64,000 bases of DNA from Mangrovimonas futianensis (GTDB taxonomy: Bacteria; Bacteroidota; Bacteroidia; Flavobacteriales; Flavobacteriaceae). Shown one piece after another: positions 53,062-61,377 of the stretch (position 1 is its first letter; each line of letters begins with the position of its first letter). A program made the position numbers and the translations under genes. The stretch covers positions 156,766-220,765 of the forward strand of contig NZ_JAJJNF010000007.1 in NCBI RefSeq assembly GCF_021245805.1, written 5' to 3'. The notes below the pieces were generated by a model, which was given only the letters and a program-made list of their open reading frames with translations, made no database searches and was not told the origin of the DNA.

Positions 53062-54324
53062 CTAAACCAAAAACTGAAATAAGTCTGGTTTGTTATTTAA
53101 ATAATCCCCATAGAAATTGTGTTGCTTCATTTTCGTTATCAACGGTTGTAAATCGTCGGGTGTTTTTAATTCGATTCCCACTACAGCCGAACCATTATCC
53201 CTATTTGATTTTTTGGTATACTCAAAATGGGTAATATCATCATTAGGTCCTAAAATTTCAACAACAAATTCTTTTAATGCCCCTGCACGTTGCGGGAACT
53301 TCACAATGAAATAATGCTTAAGATTGGAATACAAAAGAGCACGTTCCTTGATTTCGGCGGTGCGTGTGATATCATTATTGCTTCCGCTTACAACACAAAC
53401 CACATTTTTACCTTTTAGTTTATCGGCATAAAAATCTAAAGCTGCAATACTCAATGCGCCAGCAGGCTCTACTACAATAGCTTCTTTATTATATAAATCC
53501 AGTATGGTTTGACAAATTTTACCTTCTGGAACCATTATCATGTCATCCAAGGTTTGTCTGCATATGGCAAATGTCTTCTCTCCTACCCTTTTTACAGCTG
53601 CTCCATCAACGAAATTCTCAATATCATCCAGTTCTGTTACTTGATTATTTTTTAACGAAGTTAACATGGAAGGCGCCCCCTCAGGTTCTACGCCAATGAT
53701 TTTGGTTTCGGGAGACATCTCCTTGAATATGGTTGACAAACCAGAAGCCAAACCGCCACCTCCAACAGGTACAAACACATAGTCGATTGGGGTTTCTGTT
53801 TGACTTAACAATTCCAAAGCGATGGTGGCTTGACCTTCGATTACTTTTTCGTCATTGAATGGATGAATAAAGGTTTTATTCGACTGTTTTTGTTCCTTCA
53901 TGGCAGCATGATAAGAATCGTCAAACGTATCTCCTTCCAAAACCACTTCTATGAATTCTTCACCAAACATTTTTACCTGTTCGATCTTTTGCATGGGTGT
54001 GGGCGTAGGCATGAAAATGGTTCCTGGAATTTTCAACAACCTGCAGGATAAGGCTACTCCCTGTGCGTGATTACCCGCACTTGCACAAACCACTCCATTA
54101 CTTATTTCCTCAGGAGTCAAAGAGGACATTTTATTATACGCGCCCCTAATTTTATAGGAACGAACCAACTGCAAATCTTCCCTTTTAAATAATATATGAC
54201 CATCAAACTTTCGGGAATAGTGAATATTTGAAGTCAACGGTGTGTGGTTTACTACCGATTTTAATTTCTGAGCAGCTTCTTGAACTGCTTGTAATGTGGG
54301 AAAATAAGTTGTGGTTGTTTCCAT
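53062..54324 (-). CDS. ilvA: Threonine dehydratase (IlvA)
   Basis: Deaminates threonine to 2-ketobutyrate, the entry to isoleucine. 420 residues: SYKIRGAYNKM with the PLP lysine (about 57), SAGNHAQGVALSC (about 83), GGGGLASGLSTIF (about 188), and a single C-terminal ACT-like domain (about 335-418) that should bind Ile. It is last in the ilv cluster and is separated from ilvC by a strong hairpin, so its level may be set below that of the other genes. Confidence 0.94.
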   Translation of the reverse strand: METTTTYFPTLQAVQEAAQKLKSVVNHTPLTSNIHYSRKFDGHILFKREDLQLVRSYKIRGAYNKMSSLTPEEISNGVVCASAGNHAQGVALSCRLLKIPGTIFMPTPTPMQKIEQVKMFGEEFIEVVLEGDTFDDSYHAAMKEQKQSNKTFIHPFNDEKVIEGQATIALELLSQTETPIDYVFVPVGGGGLASGLSTIFKEMSPETKIIGVEPEGAPSMLTSLKNNQVTELDDIENFVDGAAVKRVGEKTFAICRQTLDDMIMVPEGKICQTILDLYNKEAIVVEPAGALSIAALDFYADKLKGKNVVCVVSGSNNDITRTAEIKERALLYSNLKHYFIVKFPQRAGALKEFVVEILGPNDDITHFEYTKKSNRDNGSAVVGIELKTPDDLQPLITKMKQHNFYGDYLNNKPDLFQFLV

Positions 54325-54333
54325 AGTAAAAAG

Positions 54334-54360
54334 AATAGCCTCAAGAATCTTGAGGCTATT
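54334..54360 (-). terminator. Intrinsic terminator or attenuating hairpin between ilvC and ilvA
   Basis: A near-perfect 27-base palindrome (AATAGCCTCAAGA and its complement around a single base), followed on the minus strand by TCTTTTTACT. It starts 10 bases upstream of the ilvA ATG, so read-through is needed for ilvA unless it has its own promoter inside ilvC. Confidence 0.8.
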
Positions 54361-54372
54361 TAGATTTCAAAA

Positions 54373-55875
54373 TTATGATAATACGGCCTCTTCTTCTGGT
54401 TCGGTAATTTTAATCTTTTTCATGGCCGTCATGGCAGCTCTAAGTCGTTTACCTACTGTCTCAATAGAATGAGAGCGAATCGCTTCATTCACTTGGATCA
54501 GCTCCACATTATCAACGTCATTAGACGTGGCAAAAGTTTTGCCAATGACAGAAGCATCAACTGTAGTCATAAAATCCTTCAATAAAGGTTTTGCGGCATG
54601 ATCAAATAGATAACACCCGTATTCTGCGGTATCTGAAATGACTCGATTCATTTCATAAAGTTTTTTACGCGCAATGGTGTTTGCAATCAATGGTAGTTCA
54701 TGTAAGGATTCATAATAAGCAGAATCTTCTATGATTCCAGAACTTATCATTGTTTCATAAGCCAACTCCACACCGGCTTTAACCATCGCAACCATTAAGG
54801 TGCCGTGGTCAAAATATTCCTGTTCTGAAATAGTTTCAGAAGTAAGAGGCGTTTTTTCAAAAGCTGTTTCAGCTGTGGCTGCTCGCCATGTCAACAGATT
54901 GACATCATCATTGGCCCAATCTTCCATCATGGTTTGCGAGAAGTGACCTGAAATGATATCATCCATATGCTTTTGGAACAATGGTGTCATCAATACTTTC
55001 AATTCTTCGGAAAGCTTGAAAGCTTCAATTTTTGCAGGATTGGATAGGCGATCCATCATATTGGTTATTCCACCATGCTTTAAGGCTTCGGTAATTGTTT
55101 CCCAACCATACTGAATCAATTTAGCAGCATATTCTGGTTCAACACCTTCTTCTACCATTCTGTCAAAACACAAAATAGATCCTGTTTGCAGGACTCCACA
55201 TAGGATGGTTTGCTCACCCATTAAATCACTTTTCACCTCAGCAACAAATGATGATTCCAAAACCCCGGCACGGTGTCCTCCTGTGGCTACAGCATATGCC
55301 TTTGCTTGAGATAATCCTTTACCTTCAGGGTCATTTTCTGGATGAACCGCAATCAAGGTTGGCACTCCAAATCCGCGAAGGTATTCCTCACGAACCTCCG
55401 TTCCTGGGCATTTAGGCGCGACCATAATCACTGTTAAATCTTCCCTGATTTTGGTTCCTTCTTCTACAATATTAAATCCGTGGGAATAAGACAAAGTCGC
55501 TCCTTCTTTCATAAGCGGCATGACCGCCTTCACCACATTACTATGTTGTTTGTCTGGTGTTAAATTGAGTACCACATCTGCAGATGGAATCAATTCGTCA
55601 TAAGTTCCAACAGTGAAATCATTCTCAGTGGCTTGCAAATAGGATTGACGCTTTTCCTTAATAGCAGCTTCACGCAACGCATAAGAAATATCCAAACCAG
55701 AATCTCTCATGTTTAACCCTTGATTTAATCCTTGTGCACCACATCCTATGATGACAATTTTCTTTCCTTTTAATGCTTCTACGCCATCTTCAAATTCAGA
55801 AGCAGCCATAAACCGACATTTTCCTAATTGTGCTAATTGTTCTCGTAGTGAGAGTGTGTTAAAATAATTTGACAT
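54373..55875 (-). CDS. ilvC: Ketol-acid reductoisomerase, class II (long form)
   Basis: Isomerises and reduces acetolactate in valine and isoleucine synthesis. 500 residues, with IIGCGAQGLNQGLNMRDSG (NADPH, about residue 39), APKCPGTEVREEY (about 152) and a duplicated C-terminal knotted domain (the second copy begins about 350). The length is that of the enterobacterial class II type rather than the 330-residue class I. It lies 10 bp after ilvN. Confidence 0.96.
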   Translation of the reverse strand: MSNYFNTLSLREQLAQLGKCRFMAASEFEDGVEALKGKKIVIIGCGAQGLNQGLNMRDSGLDISYALREAAIKEKRQSYLQATENDFTVGTYDELIPSADVVLNLTPDKQHSNVVKAVMPLMKEGATLSYSHGFNIVEEGTKIREDLTVIMVAPKCPGTEVREEYLRGFGVPTLIAVHPENDPEGKGLSQAKAYAVATGGHRAGVLESSFVAEVKSDLMGEQTILCGVLQTGSILCFDRMVEEGVEPEYAAKLIQYGWETITEALKHGGITNMMDRLSNPAKIEAFKLSEELKVLMTPLFQKHMDDIISGHFSQTMMEDWANDDVNLLTWRAATAETAFEKTPLTSETISEQEYFDHGTLMVAMVKAGVELAYETMISSGIIEDSAYYESLHELPLIANTIARKKLYEMNRVISDTAEYGCYLFDHAAKPLLKDFMTTVDASVIGKTFATSNDVDNVELIQVNEAIRSHSIETVGKRLRAAMTAMKKIKITEPEEEAVLS

Positions 55876-55885
55876 GGTTTTTGTT

Positions 55886-56416
55886 TTAGTTGTTGAATGC
55901 TACTAGCATTTCTGATATTTTCATTTCCTGTTTGGTGACAGCAATCCTTCCAGAACGGACAAATTGCATAATTCCAAACGGACTTAGTTCATTATACAAT
56001 TCATTGATTTCATGACGTCTTCCAGACTTTTCCAAAACGAAAAAGACCTTGTTCACCGTCACGATATTGACATTGCCTTCTTTAATAATATTTTGAATCT
56101 GTGGCTCATCAAATAGTAAGTCTGATTTGATTTTAAACAAACAAGACTCTTGATAAATGATATCTTCATCCCTGTGGTAGTAAGCCTTAATGACTTCAAC
56201 CTGCTTCTCTATCTGGCCAATAATTTTCTTGATTTGCTCTTCGGTAACCACCACAACAATGGTCCACCTGAACACCCCATGTATTTCGGAAGCTGAAGAG
56301 GCAATACTTTCTATATTGATTTTTCTACGTTGGAAAATTGCCGAAATGCGATTGAGCAAACCCACGTTGTTTTCGGTGTAGATAGAAACGGTATATAATT
56401 CTTTTTCTGTATCCAT
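55886..56416 (-). CDS. ilvN: Acetolactate synthase, small regulatory subunit
   Basis: 176 residues with an N-terminal ACT domain (YTVSIYTENNVGLLNRISAIFQRRKINI) that binds Val, and a C-terminal IlvN domain. Pairs with IlvB, whose stop is 1 bp away. Confidence 0.95.
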   Translation of the reverse strand: MDTEKELYTVSIYTENNVGLLNRISAIFQRRKINIESIASSASEIHGVFRWTIVVVVTEEQIKKIIGQIEKQVEVIKAYYHRDEDIIYQESCLFKIKSDLLFDEPQIQNIIKEGNVNIVTVNKVFFVLEKSGRRHEINELYNELSPFGIMQFVRSGRIAVTKQEMKISEMLVAFNN

Positions 56417-56417
56417 A

Positions 56418-58154
56418 TTAACTTAATCTTATATCTGAAACCGATGCTCCTGTTGGGATCATTGGAAACACATTGTCTTCTTTCTCTACACATACTTCTA
56501 GGAAATATGCCGATTCACTAGCCATCATTTCCTTGATAGCTTCATCCAATTCCTCCCTTTTTGACACTCTTTTGGCTTCAATATGGTATCCTTTGGCTAT
56601 TTGAACAAAATCTGGATTGATCAATTCGGTAGAGGCATATCGTTTATCAAAAAACAATTGCTGCCACTGACGTACCATTCCGAGGAAATCATTATTTAAG
56701 ACAACAATCTTCACGGGTACCCTGGTTTGAAAAATGGTCCCCAATTCTTGAATGGTCATTTGGTAACCTCCATCTCCAATGATAGCTACCACATCACGTT
56801 CTGGAGCTGCCATCTTTGCGCCTATGGCTGCTGGCAATGCAAACCCCATGGTTCCCAATCCGCCGGAGGTAATATTACTTTTTGTCTGGTTAAACTCAGC
56901 ATAGCGACAAGCAATCATTTGATGTTGTCCTACATCACTCACTATGGCTGCCTGCCCTTTGCTTTCTTCATTGATTTTCTTCAACACTTCTCCCATGGTC
57001 AAACCTTCCTTGGTGGGGTTCAAATCGTTTTTGATGACCTGTTCAAACTCAACCTGATACAGCTTCTTAAACTCATTTAACCAAGAGTCATGGGTATTTT
57101 CATTAAGTAATGGCAATAAAGCCGACAGACTGGTTTTGGCATCTCCAAGAACCGCCACATCGGTCTTTACATTTTTATCGACTTCTGCTGGGTCTATTTC
57201 AAAATGGATCACCTTGGCCTGTTTGGCATAAGTCTCCAAATTACCGGTTACCCTGTCATCAAACCGCATGCCAATGGCTATAAGCACATCACACTCATTG
57301 GTTAACTTATTGGGTGCATAATTACCGTGCATGCCTACCATACCCACATTTAAGGGATGGGACGTTGGAATGGCGGAAGCTCCCAGAATGGTCCAAGCCG
57401 AAGGGATGCCAGCCTTTTCCATCACCGCCTTCAATTCGGCTTCTGCCTCACCCAATATGATACCTTGCCCCCAAACGATTAAAGGCTTCTTAGCCGCATT
57501 GATGATATCTGCAGCCTCCTGCACTTTGCTTAGTTGCACTTCGGGGACGGGTTTATAACTTCTTATGGAGGTACATTTTTCATAAGAGAAATCAAATTCC
57601 TCAAACTGGGCATTTTTGGTGATGTCAATGAGTACGGGACCCGGACGCCCACTTTTAGCGATATAAAATGCTTTGGCAATGACTTCGGGAATTTCAGACG
57701 CCTTGGTCACTTGGTGGTTCCACTTGGTAACTGGGGTTGAGATACCTATAATATCTGTTTCCTGAAAGGCATCACTTCCTAGTAAGTGGGAACCCACTTG
57801 CCCCGTAATGCACACCAAAGGCGTGGAATCAATTTGAGCATCGGCAATACCGGTGATCAAATTGGTTGCCCCGGGACCCGAGGTTGCCATAGCCACCCCT
57901 ACTTTACCAGAAATTCTAGCATAGCCTTGGGCTGCATGGGTTGCCCCCTGCTCGTGCCTGGTCAAGACGTGATGCAATTGGGTTTGATATTTATAAAGCT
58001 CGTCATAAACTGGCATTATGGCCCCACCAGGGTAGCCATAAATAATATCAACCCCTTCTTCCAAAAGGCATTTTACAACCGCCTCACTACCCGTAATTCT
58101 AACGGATTTTTTAGTAGGCTGCTCTTTTTTTGCTACTGCTTGAGTATCCTCCAT
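56418..58154 (-). CDS. ilvB: Acetolactate synthase, large catalytic subunit
   Basis: 578 residues, ThDP-dependent: VDIIYGYPGGAIMPVYDELY (catalytic Glu in the following HEQGATHAA, about residue 65), a central FAD-binding domain with GMHGNYAPNKL (about 278), and GDGGYQMTIQELGTI (ThDP/Mg2+ motif, about 460). Follows ilvD by 10 bp. Confidence 0.97.
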   Translation of the reverse strand: MEDTQAVAKKEQPTKKSVRITGSEAVVKCLLEEGVDIIYGYPGGAIMPVYDELYKYQTQLHHVLTRHEQGATHAAQGYARISGKVGVAMATSGPGATNLITGIADAQIDSTPLVCITGQVGSHLLGSDAFQETDIIGISTPVTKWNHQVTKASEIPEVIAKAFYIAKSGRPGPVLIDITKNAQFEEFDFSYEKCTSIRSYKPVPEVQLSKVQEAADIINAAKKPLIVWGQGIILGEAEAELKAVMEKAGIPSAWTILGASAIPTSHPLNVGMVGMHGNYAPNKLTNECDVLIAIGMRFDDRVTGNLETYAKQAKVIHFEIDPAEVDKNVKTDVAVLGDAKTSLSALLPLLNENTHDSWLNEFKKLYQVEFEQVIKNDLNPTKEGLTMGEVLKKINEESKGQAAIVSDVGQHQMIACRYAEFNQTKSNITSGGLGTMGFALPAAIGAKMAAPERDVVAIIGDGGYQMTIQELGTIFQTRVPVKIVVLNNDFLGMVRQWQQLFFDKRYASTELINPDFVQIAKGYHIEAKRVSKREELDEAIKEMMASESAYFLEVCVEKEDNVFPMIPTGASVSDIRLS

Positions 58155-58164
58155 ATTCTATCAT

Positions 58165-59850
58165 TTAAAACTCATCGGTCACACAGCCATTGGATGCTGA
58201 TGAAACCGTTTTTGCATATTTATATAATACCCCTCGCTCAAATTTGAGTTTTGGAGCTTTCCAATTTTCTTTTCTTTTTGCCAATTCCTCATCGGAAATT
58301 TCGATGTTGATGGTGTTGTTTACTGCATCAATAGAGATGATATCTCCATTTTCAACTAAGGCAATGTTTCCACCAACTTGTGCTTCTGGCGACACGTGAC
58401 CCACCACAAAACCGTGGGATCCACCTGAGAAGCGACCATCTGTAATCAAAGCCACATCCTTACCCAAGCCAGCTCCCATAATGGAAGAGGTCGGTTTAAG
58501 CATTTCTGGCATACCCGGTGCGCCTTTAGGACCTTCATAACGAATAATGACCACATCTCCTTTTTTTACTTTACCCGTTTTGATGCCTTCATTTACCGCC
58601 GCCTCACTATCAAACACATTGGCAACGCCTTTGAAAGACAAGCCTTCTTTTCCTGTAATTTTAGCCACAGCACCTTCCGTAGCTAGGTTACCAAACAGGA
58701 TGCGAATATGGCCTGAATCCTTGATTGGTTGGTTGACTGATTTGATGACCTCCTGCCCTTCTTCAAGGTCTGGAGCTGTCTCCAAGTTTTCGGCCAAGGT
58801 TTTTCCGGTAACCGTTAAGCAATCACCATGCAACATGCCTTGTTTCAGCATGTACTTTAAAACACCTGGCACTCCACCTACGGCGTGCAAATCTTCCATG
58901 GCATATTTACCACTTGGTTTTAGGTCTGCCAAGAGTGGTGTTGCATCACTTATTTTCTGAAAATCGGCTAAGGTGAATTCCACATTGGCTGCTTTGGCAA
59001 TAGCCAGAAAGTGCAACACGGCATTTGTAGACCCTCCAAGAACCGTTACCAACCTAATGGCGTTTTCTAAAGACTTTCTTGTAACAATATCTGATGGTTT
59101 AATATCTTTTTCCAGTAGTAACTTTAAGACTTCTCCCGCTCTCTCACATTCCTTCTCCTTAATCTTTCCTTCTGTGATAGCTGGGTTTGAGGAGTTAAAA
59201 GGCAAAGACATACCTAAGGCTTCAATGGCCGAAGCCATGGTATTTGCGGTGTACATACCACCACAAGCACCAGCACCCGGACAGGCCTTGTGAATGACTT
59301 CTTTGAATTCGGTTTCATCTATGCTTCCAGCTACTTTTTGACCATAGGCCTCAAAAGCTGAAATAATATCCAGTTTTTTACCATTATGACAGCCAGAAGC
59401 AATAGTACCGCCATAAACTAAAATGGAAGGTCTGTTTAACCGTAACATGGCCATTAAGGCTCCCGGCATGTTTTTATCACAACCTACCACAGTCACCAAA
59501 CCATCATAACTCATAGCTTGAACGACGGTTTCCATAGAATCTGCAATGATATCACGGGACGGTAAGGAATAGCGCATTCCTGGGGTTCCGTTTGAAATAC
59601 CGTCACTTACTCCAATGGTATTGAAAATGAGTCCGACCAAATCGGCCTTGTCTGCTCCCTTTTTAACATGGACTGCCAAGTCATTAAGGTGCATGTTACA
59701 TGGATTTCCTTCATACCCTGTACTAGCAATACCTATCAAGGGCTTTTTCAAATCTTCATCGGTTAAGCCAATGGCATGCAACATGGCTTGGGCAGCCGGC
59801 AAGGTGGGATCTTGTGTTACTGTTTTACTGTATTTATTTAAATTGTTCAT
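58165..59850 (-). CDS. ilvD: Dihydroxy-acid dehydratase
   Basis: Last common step of Val, Ile and Leu precursor synthesis; Fe-S enzyme. About 561 residues. Cluster cysteines lie in EGNPCNMHLN, VGCDKNMPGALMA and GAGACGGMYTANTM. PGMPEMLKPTSSIMGAGLG is near the C-terminus. The ATG at 59850 (MNNLNKYSKTVTQ) is preferred over an in-frame ATG at 59868. It is the first structural gene behind the attenuator. A hairpin at 59890-59922 lies just upstream of the start. Confidence 0.96.
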   Translation of the reverse strand: MNNLNKYSKTVTQDPTLPAAQAMLHAIGLTDEDLKKPLIGIASTGYEGNPCNMHLNDLAVHVKKGADKADLVGLIFNTIGVSDGISNGTPGMRYSLPSRDIIADSMETVVQAMSYDGLVTVVGCDKNMPGALMAMLRLNRPSILVYGGTIASGCHNGKKLDIISAFEAYGQKVAGSIDETEFKEVIHKACPGAGACGGMYTANTMASAIEALGMSLPFNSSNPAITEGKIKEKECERAGEVLKLLLEKDIKPSDIVTRKSLENAIRLVTVLGGSTNAVLHFLAIAKAANVEFTLADFQKISDATPLLADLKPSGKYAMEDLHAVGGVPGVLKYMLKQGMLHGDCLTVTGKTLAENLETAPDLEEGQEVIKSVNQPIKDSGHIRILFGNLATEGAVAKITGKEGLSFKGVANVFDSEAAVNEGIKTGKVKKGDVVIIRYEGPKGAPGMPEMLKPTSSIMGAGLGKDVALITDGRFSGGSHGFVVGHVSPEAQVGGNIALVENGDIISIDAVNNTINIEISDEELAKRKENWKAPKLKFERGVLYKYAKTVSSASNGCVTDEF

Positions 59851-59889
59851 TATTTGATTTTGACCCATTTCTTTTAAGAAACTAAATTA

Positions 59890-59922
59890 ATGTAATCACT
59901 CTACTAGGGTGTTGCATTACAT
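59890..59922 (-). promoter_or_regulatory. Hairpin in the ilvD 5' untranslated region
   Basis: ATGTAAT (59890-59896) pairs with ATTACAT (59916-59922), extended by CAC/GTG (59897-59899 and 59909-59911) after a 4-base bulge. It lies about 40 bases upstream of the ilvD ATG and after the attenuator terminator, so it is in the read-through transcript only. The role is unknown. Confidence 0.4.
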
Positions 59923-60027
59923 GAGTACGCTTTAAATTCAATTAGTTTTTTAACATTTCAAATAGCTATTTATCAGCGATTTAACTAATTTGTTATATGA
60001 TGTTCAAACCCATTAAAATTTTTCCAT

Positions 60028-60060
60028 AAAAAAAATGCCTTCCCGGATGAGGAAGGCATT
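60028..60060 (-). terminator. Attenuator terminator of the ilv operon
   Basis: AATGCCTTCC (60034-60043) and GGAAGGCATT (60051-60060) form a 10-bp perfect stem with a 7-base loop, followed on the minus strand by eight T. The terminator's 5' arm and loop (minus strand TTCCTCATCCGG) can instead pair with CCGATGAGGAA, which overlaps the leader stop codon at about 60083-60093. Confidence 0.9.
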
Positions 60061-60087
60061 TTCTATATCATACTACAATACCATTCC

Positions 60088-60150
60088 TCATCGGAGCGAA
60101 ATAATCACTACGATACTAATAGAAATGATATGGATTAGGTTCTTGTTCAT
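60088..60150 (-). CDS. ilvL: Branched-chain leader peptide of the ilv attenuator
   Basis: A 20-codon ORF that gene callers skip. After MNKN it runs LIHIISISIVVIISL: 8 Ile, 2 Val and 2 Leu, followed by Arg and TGA. The stop codon overlaps the antiterminator segment CCGATGAGGAA. Ribosomes stalled on the Ile/Val codons would leave this segment free to disrupt the terminator; ribosomes reaching the stop would mask it. The ORF and pairing are seen; the control is inferred from the enteric ilv model. Confidence 0.9.
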   Translation of the reverse strand: MNKNLIHIISISIVVIISLR

Positions 60151-60158
60151 TTGAAACC

Positions 60159-60190
60159 CAAATGTTGGAATTTTTAATTAAAAATCCAAA
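60159..60190 (-). promoter_or_regulatory. Putative Bacteroidota promoter of the ilv operon
   Basis: On the minus strand TTTG (60187-60190), then 20 bases, then AACATTTG (60159-60166), one mismatch from TAnnTTTG. The predicted start is only a few bases before the leader ATG, the same arrangement as at pheL. Confidence 0.5.
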
Positions 60191-60528
60191 TGCTCTGGAA
60201 GGTTTTCTTGTGTTTGTAGTAATTAAGGGGGACATATTCCTTAGATTATTGCGATGCTTATTGGATTGGCTGCTGGTTTTTGACGGACTTTTAAGGCATG
60301 CCTGTGGGGTCTTATGCGGGTTTTATAAGGATCCCACACGGAGTTTACCCAAGTCATATACGTTATATATTCGTTTTATATACGATATACATACGCTATA
60401 CCTATTGATTATATCGCTATGAATCATTACTTTAACACAGCCGAACCATGACTTAAAGTGAGTTGGGTTTTTGGCAAGTTTATTTAATGGTGTGATTATG
60501 GGTGGCACCTCTAAAAATTTAAAAACGT
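60191..60528. other. Gap between the ilv promoter and the accessory region
   Basis: Apart from the phased repeat at 60358-60404 nothing certain is present. A frame of 86 codons starts at 60162 on the plus strand but overlaps the ilv promoter and has no gene-like composition. This gap marks the change from the minus-strand biosynthetic block to plus-strand accessory genes. Confidence 0.5.
60358..60404. repeat. Phased 11-bp repeat, four copies
   Basis: The unit TAcgNTATAta occurs with its CG at 60361, 60372, 60383 and 60394, exactly 11 bases apart; degenerate extra units may follow to about 60430. One unit per helical turn suits cooperative protein binding on one face. It lies in the 378-bp gap between the ilv promoter and the next plus-strand gene. 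Confidence 0.6.
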
Positions 60529-61278
60529 ATGGCGAGACAAAAAGGTATTATCAAGATTACGGGAACGGTAGGTGGTTTAAACTTTTACATTGCTAAGGGT
60601 GAGGCTTTTGTGCGGCAAGCGGGTGGCGGATTTAATGGTGATGCCATAAGAACCAAGGAAAGCATGCGCCGAGTAAGGGAAAACGCCACGGAGTTTGGTG
60701 CCGCTTCTATGGCTTTGAAACAGTTTAGGCGCTCTTTGCTACCCGTGTTTTCACCGCCAAAATACCGACCTTTACAAACCCGATTGATGGGTTTGTTTAT
60801 GGAACTTAAAGTTTTGGACGGCATTTCTACACCTGGCAACCGGCGGGTGGCCCAAGGCATTGCCACCCTAAAAGGGAAGCAACTGCTAAAGGATTTTGTG
60901 TTTTTACCCGACTGTATGGCCTTGAATTATATTGCATCGCGCGCTCAATTTGATTGGGAGACGCAAACATTACATTTTGCCGCTATGGATTTACGAAACG
61001 AAACCTTTATCACCGGCAGTAGCCATTTGGCGTTAAGCTTTATGGTGATCGATTTTGATTTTGAGACATTGACCTATACTTCTCAGGTCTCTGAAACGGT
61101 TATGCTAGGAAAAGACGAAGTGGCGGCCTTTAGCCTGGATGTGGCAGAGGTTGTACCACCACAACATACAGGAATTGTTGCTTTGGGACTAAGGTTTTGT
61201 GAGGTTCTTGGTGAGGAGGTTTACCCTGCGCGAGGGATTAGTGGTTTGGGGTGTAGGATTGTTGAAGTTATATCGTAG
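60529..61278 (+). CDS. Protein of unknown function next to the recombinase
   Basis: 249 residues starting MARQKGIIKITGTVGGLNFY, an N-terminus I recall from a family restricted to Bacteroidota and often near mobile genes. The remainder has no motif I can name: a basic, helical first half (residues 40-120) and a beta-rich second half ending GLRFCEVLGEEVYPARGISGLGC. No signal peptide or membrane segment. GC is higher than in the neighbours, which suggests transfer. It reads toward the recombinase, about 100 bp away. A structural phage-like or recombination-accessory protein is possible but unproven. Confidence 0.75.
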   Translation: MARQKGIIKITGTVGGLNFYIAKGEAFVRQAGGGFNGDAIRTKESMRRVRENATEFGAASMALKQFRRSLLPVFSPPKYRPLQTRLMGLFMELKVLDGISTPGNRRVAQGIATLKGKQLLKDFVFLPDCMALNYIASRAQFDWETQTLHFAAMDLRNETFITGSSHLALSFMVIDFDFETLTYTSQVSETVMLGKDEVAAFSLDVAEVVPPQHTGIVALGLRFCEVLGEEVYPARGISGLGCRIVEVIS

Positions 61279-61377
61279 TGTGTGGTGTATAGTTTATAGT
61301 GAAAGGTATAAAATGGGGATGTGGCATAGGGTTAAAAAGTGTTTTTTATTTGCTATCTTTATGATTTCGTGCTGCTT

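Noticed and set aside
60162..60422. 86-codon plus-strand frame
   Set aside because: It overlaps the ilv promoter and the 11-bp repeat, and its composition is not gene-like.
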